This document shows positions 30,831 to 41,593 of a DNA stretch of 64,000 nucleotides, piece after piece. Numbering within the stretch: position 1 is the stretch's first letter; each line of letters starts with the position of its first letter. Source of the DNA: Chlorokybus atmophyticus (taxonomy: Eukaryota; Streptophyta; Chlorokybophyceae; Chlorokybales; Chlorokybaceae); NCBI GenBank assembly GCA_009103225.1, contig RHPI01003508.1, positions 126,734 through 190,733 of the forward strand, read 5' to 3'. The notes beneath the pieces are model-generated. The model ran no database searches and had not been told where the DNA came from. It saw nothing but the letters and a program-made list of their open reading frames with translations. A program made the position numbers and the translations under genes.

Positions 30831-31188
30831 TGGCCTTATTAACCAAGACGCCGATGGCCTCAGTTGTAACATTTATCTCTGCATTGACATTGCAACCGGA
30901 GCTGGGCATGAGCTCGGCCCTGCAGCAGCAGCTCTCACTATGGCAGCCATGTTTGCTGCTGCCGCGTTATGCTCAGGGCGCAAGATCAATACCATTGCCA
31001 CATCAACGGCGGAGAGGATTCCTGCCCGTGAGTCTACCGGCCCCACAGTTACCACACCCCTAAGACACACCCACGCGGTCAACATTGATGTCGATGACAC
31101 CGAGCTGGCACCCACCGACAATAGGCAAGACATATGACTAGACAAGCCATCACTCTCCTTCCCCTAAAGTGGCCAGCTTCTCTCCGGC

Positions 31189-32200
31189 ATGAGTGCACGA
31201 GAGAGATATCGTGTCAACCAACGCACCCGCCACTATCGGTGGGCAGACGACAAGCTGTATCATAGCTTCCATAATGAAGACAAGAAGGTGCCGACACCAG
31301 CCACACGCGAGGGCATCATCACTGTGCTTTACATTGAGCTTGGACACTTCGCTGTCAAGCGTACAGCCAGCCTGGTAAGGGCGCAATATTGGTGGTATGA
31401 ATTGTTCAAACAGGTGCAGGGGTTCGTCAGTCACTGCCAACAGTGTGACATGGTGCGCGCCAGCCTCAACACACGCAGCGCCACCTTGCACCCACTCCCC
31501 ATCTCCGCCCTTTCCTATCGTTGGGGACTTGACATCTTGGGAGACTTGGCACCCTCGGCGCGTGGCAACCGTAACATCCTGGTTATGATGCACTTCCCTA
31601 AATGGGTGGAGCTGGTGCCATTACCCAACAAGAGCAGCAGGGGGGTGTCTCAAACTTTCCTCTCCCATGTCCTCGGCCGGTTCGGCAGCTGCGCTGAGGT
31701 CATCACCGACCAAGGCACTGAGTTCAGTGGGGAGTTCGACACCCTTTTGGGCAGATGCGACATCGATCATCGCCGTACCTCGTGTGACCACCCCAAGCCG
31801 TCAGTCTCGTCGAGCGTACAATGCAGACCATTAGAAAGCACTCCGCAAATACGTGCTGGAGTATGAGAAAAACACCTGGAACGACCATCTTCCGTGGGTG
31901 GCCCTTGGATACAGACTGTCAAGGCAGGCGGCTCTGCGCGAGTACAGCTCATACTACCTGCTGTTCGGCCGTCTGTCATTGCTTCCCTTTTGTGCACATC
32001 AAGAAGTAGATCGTGTGGCGAACAACCTCGACGATCCCGACTGGATGCACCACTACATTACCACACGCGCCGCGCTGTTCGAGCGCACCGTCTCTATGGC
32101 CTTCAACAACTTACGCATCGCGCAGCACCGCGACACTCTGCGCTACAAGCGCGTGCGCAGCGGCTTCTACAAGGAGCGCCAACGGCGGTCTTAGGCAGGG
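31189..32200 (+). pseudogene. Gypsy integrase
   Basis: HHCC zinc finger (ELGHFAVKRTASLV...FVSHCQQCDMV), then the core: YRWGLDILGDL (first Asp), AEVITDQGTEFSGEF (second Asp), and the Glu region reached only by a frameshift near 31790, because the first frame runs on as DHPKPSVSSSVQ. The next frame gives KYVLEYEKNTWNDHLPWVAL, YYLLFGRLSLLPF and ALFERTVSMAFNNLRIAQHRDT, usual for gypsy integrase C-termini, then ERQRRS*AGDFAY (TAG near 32192). Inactive. Confidence 0.85.
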
Positions 32201-32578
32201 GACTTTGCCTACCACATGGCAGCTACTACGGACACGCTCGACACCTCCGTGGGCCGCATCATTTACAAGGTACTTAAGGTGTACCCCACAGGGCTCCTCG
32301 ATAAAAACGGAGAGAGGTTGAAAGACAACATGGTGAACTGCGCGCTATGTCACCTCCCTTACGTAGCTGGCTTTGCGCGCATCCAGCACCCTCGCCCCGC
32401 CCGCAGCACACGCTGTGAACGCTGCGGCAGCGCCAACGACAACGCACTTATAATGCTCTGCGATGGCTGTAACAAAGGCCTGCATTGCTACTGTCGGGAG
32501 CCCCCATTAGACGCAATACCCATGGAGGAGTATTCGTGCAACAATTGCCGCGCCAACGGCCCTCCTCACTTGCATTAG
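32201..32578 (+). CDS. Integrase tail ending in a PHD finger
   Basis: GDFAYHMAATTDTLDTSVGR, IIYKVLKVYPTGLLDKNGE, an extra Cys pair (NCALCHLP), then a full C4HC3 finger at about 32412-32553: CERC, LCDGC, H two residues before C in GLHCYC, PPLDAIPMEEYSCNNC, and a stop after 13 residues. It occupies the place where chromoviruses carry a chromodomain. PHD fingers commonly read histone H3 tail methylation (H3K4), so it probably tethers integration to a chromatin state (inference). All eight metal ligands are present. Confidence 0.85.
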   Translation, partial: DFAYHMAATTDTLDTSVGRIIYKVLKVYPTGLLDKNGERLKDNMVNCALCHLPYVAGFARIQHPRPARSTRCERCGSANDNALIMLCDGCNKGLHCYCREPPLDAIPMEEYSCNNCRANGPPHLH

Positions 32579-32622
32579 CAGCTGAGCCCTGGAGCTGGAA
32601 CCTCCCCAGAAGCTCAGGGGGG

Positions 32623-33690
32623 TGGCTTGTTAATTGTGTGTCCTACAGCACAGCATGTACACTATGGAGGACACCGACTCCACATGTCCGTGTTACTTAG
32701 CAGTAGCGGAGCAGCTCCACCAAGCACTTGTCGCCATAAGAGCTGGGTTATCTTTTGCTTTGGCCACACGTTACAGCATGTTGCAGTAGCATGGCTAGCG
32801 AGTATGTCTTTCCCTGCAGCTGTCTGAGACAGCGTGGCCCTCGACTCTCTTCGACCCGACAGCTGTCACGCCTATTGTCCGCGCATACCAGCCTTCATCG
32901 GGCATGCCTACATCGAAACCCTCGTCCGGCTTACCAGCATCCCGACCCACGCGCGTCACTGACCTATAGCTAAATCATGACTCAGATTAGCTCATGACCA
33001 TAGCCTACATAGGCACCGCGCGTAGCTGTTAAGTTGTGAGTTCAGTTATGAGTTGTGTTTTATATCGAGTGGGGATTTGTGTGGAAATAGCCTTGATATG
33101 ACCGTTAGCTTATGTTCTAAACAGTCATGATTTGTCTTGTATCAGTAGTCACGGTGTTCACCGGATCAGCTGGTGACACTGTAAGTGAGAAGCTAAGAGC
33201 TTGTGAAGCGACTTGACCTACAAACACGCCGACCCGGTTATCAAGAAACCCCTCACCGTGTGAGAGCCTGTGCATGCTTGTGTGCATCGCGTTTGTCATT
33301 GCTGTGAGCTTGGTGTGCTTGGTTGCGGTGTGCGTGTTGGCATCAGTTAGGGCATAGCATCCACGTGTTGCTTGCTCATTCACCTCACTTAACAGTGTAA
33401 CACATTTTCCACTCATGCAAAGAATTGTGTAAACAGCACTACCTATAGTAGTGGCTTATTGATTGTGTGTCCTACAGCACAGCATGTACACTAGGGAGGA
33501 CACCGACTCCACGTGTCCGTGTTATTCAGCAGCAGCGGAGCAGCTCCACCAACACTTATCGCCACAGGAGCTGGGTTATCTTTTGCTTTGGCCACACGTT
33601 ACAGCATGTTGCAGTAGCATGGCTAGCGAGCATGTATTTCCCTGCAATTGACCAAGAAAGCGTGACCCACGACTCTCCTCCACCCGACAA
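32623..33690 (+). repeat. Gypsy LTR region with internal direct duplication (A-B-A')
   Basis: Immediately after the purine tract, segment A (32623-32863, TGGCTTGTTAATTGTGTG...) is followed by segment B (32864-33462, homologous to 5422-6011) and then by a second copy of A (33452-33690, about 87% identical). This could be a complete LTR (A+B) followed directly by a truncated second LTR, or an LTR with an inserted B. The exact borders cannot be fixed from one element. Confidence 0.6.
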
Positions 33691-35302
33691 TGTCGACCTG
33701 CCATCAGTTCTTTTCCCATGCAGGGTGATTTCTCGTTCAATGCCCCACATGGTCCGTGTATCATGCAGCTGGTCACGATGTCGTACAGCTTGCGCGCGTT
33801 TTCCTGGTCGGGGATTTCAATGCATACAATCTAATCAATCTCCTTAGTGGTACAGGGTACGTTATGGGATGCAAAATAGTTTTAGAACCTTTTTTGGCCC
33901 ATCTGTCGAGCACCACATTTTCATGACGTATGGCGAATATCGGCGAGTTGTGAGTCTGCCGCAGATATCGACCTGGGTCCAGGACCAGTCCGAAAGGTGC
34001 CAAAAAACGGATGGCCTGTCGAGAAGGGCTCGTTCAGATTTCCGGAAGGGCATGGCGCCAAATAATATAACCTAATCATATGCGCACCAAATGAAGAGAT
34101 CTTTGGTGCGTGGGAAAGGAAAGTCTAGAATGTGTACTACAAGTTCGGCAAGAATAACTCAGCTTCTGATTCTGTTTAGCGCCAGCATTGTGTAGATAGT
34201 AGCATGTGCAGATCGGTAGGTATACAAGAGACATTTTGCTATGTGCAAAACAACTTTTATCTCCCTATTTTTTTGGGGTGCAAGCCTGGTGGTGGGTAGC
34301 AGGGGTTGCTAGCGTGTGTCCACTGGTGTGTGCTTGCTTGTGTGACAATCCAAGGCGCTACACAAGTCGGTGTGTAGCTTCGAGCGCATGCGCGTGCGTA
34401 CGTGAGTGGCGGGGCGCGCGTGTGTGCTTGGCGGAGGGGGCAAGGTTCTGGTGTGAATACCGCGTCTTGGTTAGAGGGATGTTGATTGGACCAACTCACA
34501 GGTGACAAGGCACGAGCACCGTCACAGTGGGGGACCCTGGTCCGAACCTTAAGCCGCCCGGGTGTTTGGACCATGGTCCGCACGTGCGGACCAGGGCTGG
34601 TCCGCGGAAAACGTTCTGTGTAATTGGTAACCAACGCGGCTCACGTTGTTCTTCTTGTTGCTGCTTATGTTCACGTACTTTCTTCAGCGCTTGCGCCTGC
34701 TAATACTGTTTGCGACGCCGTTTTAATCGTGTTGCACGCTGCTCGCTGTTCTCGTTATCACGCCTTCGTACGCCTTCGTTAATCGGATGCCACTTTTGCA
34801 TACTTCCGTTGCTCACTCCCATCATGCATACGTTCATCCATATTTGCAACTCACTCACTCGCCTACACAGTTTTATAGCCTGACGCAGAGAACCCTTTTT
34901 TTAAGGTTTTTGTAATCTGAGTTCAATCTACATGCCTGTCTACACAGCTTGCCCCGTAAAGCCACAACACACAGTCTATTCCCAAATGATACGCATCCCC
35001 TACTTTACGAGTCTTCGCTACCCTCCGTACTACCATGAAAAAACCTACATGGCTCATGAGTGCTGCTGTCAAATACTACGCGCCAACACACTTGGCGCCT
35101 TGGTGCTGCTTTGTATGACAAACTTCGCAACAACTAATTAGTCCCTTACTCTATATGCCATCTTACATAGCGAGTATACAACCATTGCCGCTCCATCTGT
35201 CTCGCAAGTCGCACTGCTGCCTCGTTAACCATATGTTTTTTCAGCGTAGCTACTTAGACCTTCAACTTGACATTCTCATCAATCAATAGCCTATACTTAA
35301 TA
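33691..35302. other. No gene seen; 20-bp palindrome
   Basis: No recognisable coding sequence. A perfect palindrome TGGTCCGCAC/GTGCGGACCA lies at about 34573-34592 inside a cluster of GGTCC motifs (34540-34605). 34300-34500 is GC- and GT-rich with a long open frame of low conservation value. Confidence 0.5.
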
Positions 35303-35772
35303 TATAACAAGGACAAACATTAAACAACCACAATTCGACAATGAAAGTCCGGTCGAGTGGGCTATGACATTGGTCATCGGAGCTTGAGACCCGGGTTCGA
35401 TTCCTGCCTTGCATTCCGCAGTCGTTGTTTCTTGATCCAGTAACATTGTAAATGGTCACTTCATAAGTGCCATCATCCATGAGTCGCGTTTTGCAAAATG
35501 GCAGTCGCGCCAAACTGAGCAGTTCAATCGGCGCGGCACGATGCGACTGCCTATCGCGGCGATGCGACATGTGGGGCCGACAACGACGCGCTTGGCGCGC
35601 AGTTGATCGGTATGGGCCTGTACAAACCTGGCCTTAGTAGTGGGGCCGGTGACCGACCCTAATAAACCCCTGGGATGATTCCCCAGCTGAGCATGAGCAG
35701 CTGCCGAGGACGTCAGCGTTTTTAAGTGGGGGGAATGTAACGGGAAGGTACATTAAGTAACCACAAATCGAC
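35303..35772 (+). mobile_element. TRIM element no. 3 (diverged, opposite orientation to no. 2)
   Basis: Plus-strand counterpart of the element at 25475-26002: degraded 5' LTR (35303-35369, ending GAGTGGGCTATGACA), primer site TGGTCATCGGAGC (35371-35383), a perfect box B match GGTTCGATTCC, interior similar to TRIM 2 (GTGCCATCATC, ATGCGACATGTGGGGCCGAC, CAGCTGCCGAGGACG), purine tract AAGTGGGGGGAA, and a truncated 3' LTR starting TGTAACGGGAAGG at 35736. From 35773 to 36240 nothing is seen. Confidence 0.8.
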
Positions 35773-36756
35773 AACTACTCACCACGTTCAGATCGCATCG
35801 ACTCCAGCTCTTCACGAAAGCGACCAACTTCCGTTTTAAGTTGACGCTTCTCACCTTAATATTGCATGCGCCGCTTCCACTCTTAGTCTCGCTGTGCGAC
35901 CCCCTCTATCACCGCCTTGCATGCTTTGTGGACATCACTGCACAATGCAACTCAGTCCATCAACTTAAATTCTTGGAGAACCAAACAACAACATAGTTTC
36001 CCTGCACTTTATTTAATTTGATCTTTTCATATAGTAGTAGGATTTGAGTTTCATTTAATTGCCAAAAGGTCACAGAGTTGAGCAGGTTGTACTTCTTTAA
36101 TTGCGTTGTTTGAGATGCGGACGACATGCTATGATGGATTGTCAAGCGTGTGAGGAAGCGTGTGAGCGTATGCACCTGCATAAACATGGATTAGCAAGCG
36201 TTCTTGCAAGTGTATGAGTGCATGAATAACCAAGTAAGTGCGACTATTAATACCCTACCCTACCCACCCCTCTTGCTTGACATACATAGAGGCAGACCGC
36301 CCTCCCCCCCCCCCCCCCNCATCAACATACCTTGCTAGGAATCAGCTGTGGCAAGGTCGGGGGACAATTGGCAGAGAGATTGGTTGCTTGTCACAAGATC
36401 AGACCGTCCGATCTGCCAGATTGGCCGACTTGCCAACCTTTGTGCGCGCAACTCCTGCACACACCAGCTCACGCGTTAATGGAAGGAGAGAGGGGGAGGG
36501 GGAGGAAGGCGTATTGTGTAAACCTTGTGCGAAACAGCAGCACCATATGCACACAGGCATGGGTGGAAGAGGCGTGCATGCACATGCGTGCAGATTAACA
36601 AACCTTGAAGACTGCAGGGGTGGGGGGGCTGACTAGCTGTGGACTGGCTGCTGCCAAGCTCCTATGCGCACAACTCCTTTTTACACATAAGCGCAAGCGT
36701 TGGTGGAAGAAGAGGGACCAGGTCGGGGAGGACGTGCAAGCATGCACACATGCGTG

Positions 36757-36959
<203 letters not shown>

Positions 36960-37127
36960 GTTACAAAGCTCGCACCCTTGCGCACACGCACAGTCATAAA
37001 TCCTTGCATACACAGCATACACATACTGAACAACCATACCACTTGTGAAATGTGCACTTGGTGAGGAAGGTTGTTTTGCTTGTTTGGTCTACTGCCCTGG
37101 CTGAGCATAAACGATGGGGGTAAGTGG

Positions 37128-37500
37128 CAGCAATAGCACATGAAAAGCACAAATCACACAGGCTCGCCGCAACTCACCAGCTGACAAACACGCCATCTCA
37201 ACGTCGGGCTGACTGGTCACTGCTACAACTTGAGTGACCTGGTTGGCTTGGCCGGGCAAGGGGTGATAGAGGGAGAGGGGGAGCGTGCACCAAGGAAGCC
37301 ACAAAGTGAGCAGTGTGACGAAAGCACGTATGGACAGGCATGCGCTTGTGCACAAACTTAAACTCACCGCCAGAAAGGCGCCGCCTCCTTGCTCGCCGCC
37401 GTTCTGGACGCCGCTTTGACCTGGTCGCCTGCCTGGCGAGGTCAGGGGGTGAGGGGGCAGCTGCGGGGGACGCTTTTGACACAGATTGACTTCCCAATGA
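37128..37500 (-). CDS. Possible exons of an unidentified gene
   Basis: On the minus strand, SQSVSKASPAAAPSPPDLAR, QATRSKRRPERRRARRRRLSG ends at GGCG|GTGAGTTT (about 37370). A second stretch VAVTSQPDVEMACLSAG ends at GCTG|GTGAGT (about 37180). The strong donors and a nuclear-localisation-like basic run favour real exons, but acceptors and the rest of the gene are not found and no family is recognised. Confidence 0.25.
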
Positions 37501-37552
37501 CTTCTCACCTGAGCAGCTGCGACCGTCGTTGTCTTAGCCTGCTTGCCAGCAT

Positions 37553-38218
37553 GATCCACTGGGTTGTCAGCTATTGCCACGTTCGTCAGAATCATGTGGT
37601 ATTTTCGTACTTGTAAGAATGAGTGTTTTGAAGCCGCCCAAAACACATTCGAATTTTCGCAATCCTCGCGTCGGGGATGGGATGCGACCTGCCTGGCTGT
37701 GCGCCAGAATATGCAATGCGTTGGGTGAGCCCATGGCAGCGCTCAATGCATTACGCGGCAACAGTGGGGTCATCAAATGCATTGTGAAAGGCGACTGCAA
37801 TTCAACGAAACCGCACGCACAAACGGGGGTAATCTTTGGATATAGTAGTAGGATGTAGCAATAGGGCCGGCCTGATCCACTGGCCCGTCGGCTGCTGCCG
37901 CGTTCATCTAAACAATCTGGTGTTTTTGTACCATTCATGATGAGTGTTTGGAAGCCACCCACAACACATTCAAAGTTTTGCGACCGAACCCAACTTACAA
38001 CGGCAGGTCGCGCGTCGGGGACGGAATGCAAATTGCCTGGTTGTGCACTAGAATATGCAATGTGTCGAGTGAGCCCATGGCGGCATTCAATGCATCGCGC
38101 AGCAACAGTGAGGTCACCAAATGCATTATAGAAGGATGCATACAAGGATGCACGATTGCAACGAATCCGCACGCACAAAGGGGCGTAATTTCTTTGTATA
38201 ATAGTAGGATGTTATATT
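37553..38218. repeat. Tandem duplication, ~320-bp unit
   Basis: GATCCACTGGG...ATAGTAGGATGTAG at 37553-37858 is repeated at 37874-38218 with about 80% identity (GTCGGGGA, GAATATGCAATG, TGAGCCCATGG, CCGCACGCACAAA in both). ORFs spanning it are non-conserved. The flanking 38.2-40.4 kb is AT-rich without genes. Confidence 0.75.
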
Positions 38219-38921
38219 GTGCGCCAAGTTACAAACTCTCATGGTCCACAAAAATAAATTTTAATGGTGTAACGACACAACGGATCCTACTAATATATTC
38301 ATTGTTGCCGCATGTTTGCAAATGATGAATACATGAAACAGAAGAATGTTTCATGTATCTATCATTTACAATATAGTACAATTACATTGCATCATATGTT
38401 GTACACGTAGTAAAAGTACTTGTGCTTATTACGCACACAACATGCATGATCTGTTGATATACAAGCGGCATATCCTATCATACACAATGCATGCACATGT
38501 TCGTCACATGCATTTATAATTATTGCATAATTGAAGCAAAATATTACGTAGCCACACCCTAAACTGTGCATGATGCATATTAACGTGAAACCTTGATATG
38601 CATCATTCATATAATGACACATGTGTGAGAGTACCGTCCACTCAGCAAAAAAACCAAGCAGAATTGCTTAATGAAGTCTTGATGTGCCAACAGGGTGGAA
38701 AGATAATAGTTGTATGCATACTTAAGGAGGTTGAGCCCTCCAAGACAAGTAGCATGATAGTTGTCAGGCAATGTATAGTCCCGCGTCAATCTTGCTCCAA
38801 TCCCAACCACCCCACTCTGCTAATAATCCGTGATGTTAAGATGTTTCCGCTGATATTGGGTGCATGGGCGAAGAGGCAAAGAGAACCATCTTCGTATGTG
38901 TGCGCATGTCGCGATGCATTG

Positions 38922-39032
38922 ATAGCTACATGATGTGCATGAGGATCATGCACATCATGTAGCTATAAACAGAGTGGAAGGTATCATGATGTGCATGATC
39001 CTCATGCACATCATGATACCTTCCACTCTGTT
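38922..39032. repeat. Two adjacent perfect hairpins
   Basis: Hairpin 1 is 38922-38942 with 38946-38966 (21-base arms, 3-base loop). Hairpin 2 is 38968-38998 with 39002-39032 (31-base arms, 3-base loop). Both arms are perfect. They share a central ATGATGTGCATGA stem, and their loops (GGA and TCC) are complementary. Confidence 0.95.
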
Positions 39033-39656
39033 ACGCCGTGGTAATATTCTTGCTATTTGAAGTAATGATGACATGACTCATATCACAGTATCAACATGAC
39101 AAGTATGTTACTAATATGTTTTGTAATGTATATACCGAGACAGCATACAAATGTTACAATCATGTAAACATGAGGTGCACAATTGATACGCTTAACACTA
39201 GGATGGTAGCGAAAAGTAACAAAAATAATGCACTTAGCTTTATTTTCTGCCCCATTATGACGTTTGTTGAAGACAATCATACTTAAGTCAAAGTTTGGGT
39301 GGATTGCTGACGCAGTTTCAACGGGCATAAATACAACCGCGGTTAACTGCCCGCGGCAGTCCGTTAACCGCGGTATACACTTGACTTCGCCGCCAGAGAT
39401 TGTGAGTTCCGCCAACTTCACGGGCAACTCGCGCGTTTGACTCACACCTTTTAGGGTGTGGCGGCAACTGCACAGCAAACTAGCTACTTGCAACCTTCGT
39501 AACACCTACCACAAGCATCAAAGAAGCACGAAACTAATCGTCCGGCGTACTAGTCCAAATTTGCTACAACTCGATACCAGGAATGTTGTCACAACCGATT
39601 CGATTTCGTTGCAATAAGAAGAGATCTGTTTTTGTATCAAAAACATTTCAAGTACT

Positions 39657-39809
39657 TATATCGGTATAGTTATCATCCTAATGTTGAGAGCAACAGCTTG
39701 CGATTACTTTTGTATATGCACATTAAGTGCAATATCGGTATAGTTATCATCACAATGTTGAGAGCAACAGCTTGCTTTTACTGTTGTATATGCACATTGA
39801 GTGCAATAC
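39657..39809. repeat. 75-bp tandem duplication
   Basis: TATCGGTATAGTTATCATC followed by AATGTTGAGAGCAACAGCTT and TGTATATGCACATT occurs twice in a row (39657-39733 and 39733-39809) with few differences. It is in an AT-rich, gene-free stretch (38.2-40.4 kb). Confidence 0.85.
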
Positions 39810-40443
39810 GACCTGAGCATTGAGTGTTTGTATTGCTGCAGATAAATCTATGCTCATCTTGAATGAATGTATTGTTTTTTACTCATATTTATATTGATTC
39901 ACTTTATGATATGCTATTAAACACGATTAATGTGTATGTTATAAATGTGTCCACCAACAACTAGTCATGGCTGATGATGGGATGTTTGTGGTGTGTGTCC
40001 TTGCTTTGTGCCCCTTAACTTTCCACAATACACGTATACATTTTGTCAACTGTGTATGTAATATCAACATCCAATAACATTGAAACTTATACTTAAAGAT
40101 TGAAGCTTATGCGCTCAGCAGCCTAGTGTTAACTTAACAATAAGCTGGCCGGTAACTTTACTCGTAATGGAAAGCGAATATTGGTAAAATAAACGTTGAA
40201 TAACATGTGATAATGTATTTAAAGCTCCAAAATTACATCGTCCAAAGAGAGCATTCCTTACAATGTGTGGATTTACAAAAATGATCATTTGTTTTATTTG
40301 GAGGCTTTGTGAAATTCAATTAAGTGCCTGAGGGTATACGTATACAGCGCAATCCGTGCAATGTGTCATTGTAGTGTTCATTATCACCGGCATAAACCGA
40401 AGAATGAGCGTGCAAATGAATATGACATGTGTTAAGTAGCCGA

Positions 40444-40767
40444 TGTAACGGAGGGCTACCTCTACAGAGGTTCCCCGCCCTTATCTAATTGAACAAGGGT
40501 CCCAACGGGTATATACATCCATATTGGGGCCGTTAACCTAATATTAAGGCCCTAATGTAGTGTTATTTATCTGTAACACTATTATCGACCCGAAACATGA
40601 GTCTTGTGTCGATATCAGGTGTATGGCGGCACTACTTATGCAGCGGCCGCTATAGTCAGGGCATCTTCGGCTCCGGCAGTAACCCTTGGCGGCGGCGGTG
40701 TCGATGGCCTCGCTGAAGGCGGTGTTGGGGTAGGGGATTGAAGGGGCGGTAGCACCCCTCCTTTACA
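40444..40767 (+). repeat. Chromovirus 1 5' LTR
   Basis: Starts TGTAACGGAGG and ends CTCCTTTACA. Contains GGGTATATACATCC (TATA-like) and GGCGGCGGCGGTGTCGA. Confidence 0.92.
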
Positions 40768-41593
40768 TTGGTATCGGAGCACGAGCGACGAGGGGCCTGT
40801 GGGAGGGGCGGCGGCAGGTAGCAGCAACTGCGGCGGCAGATGGCAGCGACAGCAGCGGCAGCGGCGGCGGCGGCGTTATTAGTGAATAGTTATTGGATAG
40901 TTGTGTATGTAACTAGCGCTGCTGCTGGCTTAACTTGCCTAGCCTAGTTTGCATTGCCTTGCTTAGCCTAGCCTAGCTTACCTTGCCCTGCCTAGCCTAG
41001 TTTGCTGTTAGGGGAGGCGGCCACTCAGGCAGTTTACCCCCCCAAGCAGTGCATCTCAGCACATCACCTAGTGAGTAATATTGTTTTTTCTTTCTTCACT
41101 TGTGTGTGCTTGCCACCACGTGGGTTCGTGGTGGTGTGAAGGGGTATATATTTTAAAGAAATACAAATCCCTTGGGGGCAGTCCAGTGGCAACATCGGCT
41201 ATTCCGACCGCCAATAAGGGCGGTGAGGCCGCCCGAGTTATTTTGCGCGGCCGATATCAAACTTACGACTGACAACTAGTCGATGTTGGCCTGTAAGGTC
41301 GATTTGACGAGATTTCGGCACCTCGTGTGTCAATTACAATTGTGAGTTGATATGGGTTGTATAAAGTGTGAAAGCTTTGGACAGCCATAGCTCGTGAACC
41401 GTCGCGTGGATTCGCGTGCGGTTTGCAGTTGCAGAGTGAGTGTCAAGTTAAGAGGTGTGTGGAGAGCTCTTGTTTGGGTCTGTACACCCCACGTTAACCC
41501 CTCGAGACTTGACGCAACAAATCACTATTATTTGCCAATTTTGCAATGCACAATCTGTGTATTAATGCACTTGCTAACGCGAATCCTTGGGCA

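Larger units (their letters stand above)
23643..33690 (+). mobile_element. Ty3/gypsy element carrying a DNA methyltransferase and a PHD finger
   Basis: Domains in order on the plus strand are gag with two CCHC knuckles, protease, C5 DNA methyltransferase, reverse transcriptase, RNase H, integrase, PHD finger, a polypurine tract (AAGCTCAGGGGGG, 32610-32622) and LTR sequence. No 5' LTR is found before gag, so the left end is truncated. A TRIM sits inside (25475-26002) and a 383-N gap separates methyltransferase from RT. Stops and frameshifts occur in nearly every domain. The gene order RT-RNase H-integrase identifies Ty3/gypsy. Cytosine methyltransferases inside gypsy pol have been described for charophyte algae (established knowledge), which fits this layout. 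Confidence 0.88.
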
